A DNA stretch of 64,000 nt from Elysia chlorotica (taxonomy: Eukaryota; Mollusca; Gastropoda; Plakobranchidae), in the NCBI GenBank assembly GCA_003991915.1, contig RQTK01000012.1, positions 448,766 through 512,765 on the forward strand, read 5' to 3'. Below, in pieces: positions 62,576 through 64,000 of this stretch; position 1 is the first letter of the stretch, and each line of letters starts with the position of its first letter. Made by a program: the position numbers and the translations under genes. The notes beneath the pieces were generated by a model. The model had not been told where the DNA came from. It worked only from the letters and a program-made list of their open reading frames with translations, and did no database searches.

Positions 62576-63540
62576 CATTTTCCTTAAGGTTCTATTTTGT
62601 AAGCAAATTTTGTTCAATTATTTGCCAATAGCTATCATAACCTTACAATGATACCTTAAAACAACATGCTGGACATTCCCATTATATTGATCCAATTCAG
62701 GTTTACAAACGTTTGGCATTGTCTAGAACTAAATCAAATCTTGACAATATATCTAGATCTATAATGGATCCAAACAACAGCAAAAAACAGCGTTCGCCTG
62801 CGGCAAGATGTCTCAACACAATCATAGTGTACACGTTCCTCTCTCTACAAAAACCATTAGTCCCGTCTATCGCGCCACGCTCTTATACACACAAGACACA
62901 GATCTAGAAGTCTCTAGCCCTTCTACTTCCTTCGAGATCATTCGAGAGCAGTCCAGCCTTCAGCTAACATAATTCGAGTATATTCTGGAATTAACTTGAA
63001 CGATCTAGACTCTAAGCCCGATACGCTGAACACTACTCACGCGGTACATGCTAGCATAATAGTGCACGCGTAAGCACGTCTTAAAACTCCTTCGGGACAT
63101 AGAGTAACAAAATGACGAGGGTTCTGAAAATCAGAGGTTATTGACATAGTTTGTAGAGGAATCATCGACGCTTTATTTGTTTTCCCGCTTCCAATTCTTT
63201 CAAAAGTGTCAACTCAAATAATTTTTATGTTAAATGGGGCAATACGTTACAAGTCAACCTGTATAAATAGTTTAAAGAAAAATAGAAAAAAAAACGTTGA
63301 TAATTTTTAATTCCTGTACATGTTGAGAGTTTTATGCACCCGAGTAAAGGGTAAAGATATCAAGAGATACTTACAACAAGTCTTCCTTGGTTTTAAAACA
63401 TCCTAGTTTTTCCAAAGAATAATGTAGAGGACTCGACTCAGAGTCACTAGATGAGATTCAATCGAGGACTTCGAGCTCTCAATTCAAAACTCTAATTGTT
63501 TGAGCTGTGGGAGTCCAATCTGTCACACATCAGGGTTCCA
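62576..63540. other. No gene recognised
   Basis: Mixed sequence with several AGATCT/CTAGA-rich spots (62740-62765, 62900-62912). Open stretch 62713-62907 has no resemblance to known families. Confidence 0.45.
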
Positions 63541-63544
63541 ATTA

Positions 63545-63722
63545 GCGGCTGTAATAAAAAGGCAAATGGCATTTTTAGAACATATAAATCAACGAACACG
63601 AATAGAACGTTCAGCCGTAACTGGAAAAATAGCGGATAAAAGAAAAAGTGGTAGACAAAGAATAACTTATTTAGAAAGTCTTAACAGATGAGCAACACAC
63701 GAAGACAGACTTTTAAAGTTGT
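63545..63722 (+). pseudogene. RTE-like LINE C-terminal fragment
   Basis: Plus strand: KRQMAFLEHINQRTRIERS, then GKIADKRKSGRQRITYLESL, the basic C-terminal part of RTE-like elements (compare the GKRSRGRQR of 31640-31770). It is followed within 10 bp by a GTAT repeat, which may have grown from the element's 3' tail. Confidence 0.65.
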
Positions 63723-63731
63723 CTTGACAAA

Positions 63732-64000
63732 AATGTATGTATGTATGTATGTATGTATGTATGTATGTATGTATGTATGTATGTATGTATGTATGTATGT
63801 ATGTATGTATGTATGTATGTATGTATGTATGTATGTATGTATGTATGTATGTATGTATGTATGTATGTATGTATGTATGTATGTATGTATGTATGTATGT
63901 ATGGTATGGTATGGTATGGTATGTATGTATGTATGTATGTATGTATGTATGTATGTATGTATGTATGTATGTATGTATGTATGTATGTATGTATGTATGT
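63732..64000. repeat. (GTAT)n microsatellite with a GGTAT interruption
   Basis: About 269 bp of GTAT to the window edge, with four 5-bp GGTAT-type steps at about 63902-63921. Confidence 0.98.

Overview
This is eukaryotic, animal-type DNA: two multi-exon genes with GT-AG introns, many decayed retrotransposons, tRNA-derived SINEs and long microsatellites. The repeat style (CT dinucleotide and 3-4 bp microsatellites, CR1-, Jockey- and RTE-like LINE pieces, SINEs ending in CAA repeats) suggests a lophotrochozoan, most likely a gastropod mollusc. That is an inference from memory of such genomes; no species can be named. There is one assembly gap of Ns (11130-11253).

Left two thirds (3061-41731, + strand): the 3' part of a polycystin-1-like (PKD1 family) membrane protein gene. 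I could place 14 exons by hand. Their splice phases agree end to end and give 1356 residues to the stop codon: a very long cytoplasmic loop (one 2.06 kb exon), a membrane pair, and then the six-helix polycystin channel module with its extracellular domain. The 5' exons (ectodomain, PLAT and so on) lie left of the window. Its introns hold a dead Jockey-like LINE (about 5800-9320), a C-rich minisatellite (15065-16165), a duplicated pseudogene of unknown family (20127-23478), a decayed LINE (24980-26330), an RT fragment with an internal duplication (27745-28247), a mariner remnant caught in a duplication (28789-29640), RTE-like fragments (31635-33010) and an RTE-like element with a PHD-type finger (39850-41018).

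41750-49233 is a 7.5 kb spacer between two convergent genes; I see only repeats in it.

Right part (49234-59462, - strand): the 3' end of a second gene, ten exons encoding helical armadillo/HEAT-like sequence. I call it ULK4-like from remembered family similarity. Nine exons chain in phase. The most upstream one visible hits a stop codon, does not match the next exon in phase, and has a SINE about 50 bp beyond it. Two arrays of the same 11-bp minisatellite lie in this gene's introns, one starting 8-9 bases inside a splice donor. A CR1-like LINE fragment (52110-53495) sits in its largest intron.

59470-64000 is repeat-rich sequence with no recognised exon, ending in an RTE-like 3' fragment and a long GTAT microsatellite that runs off the window. 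The two genes are not obviously linked in function; PKD1-family proteins and ULK4 have both been tied to cilia, but nothing here shows co-regulation.
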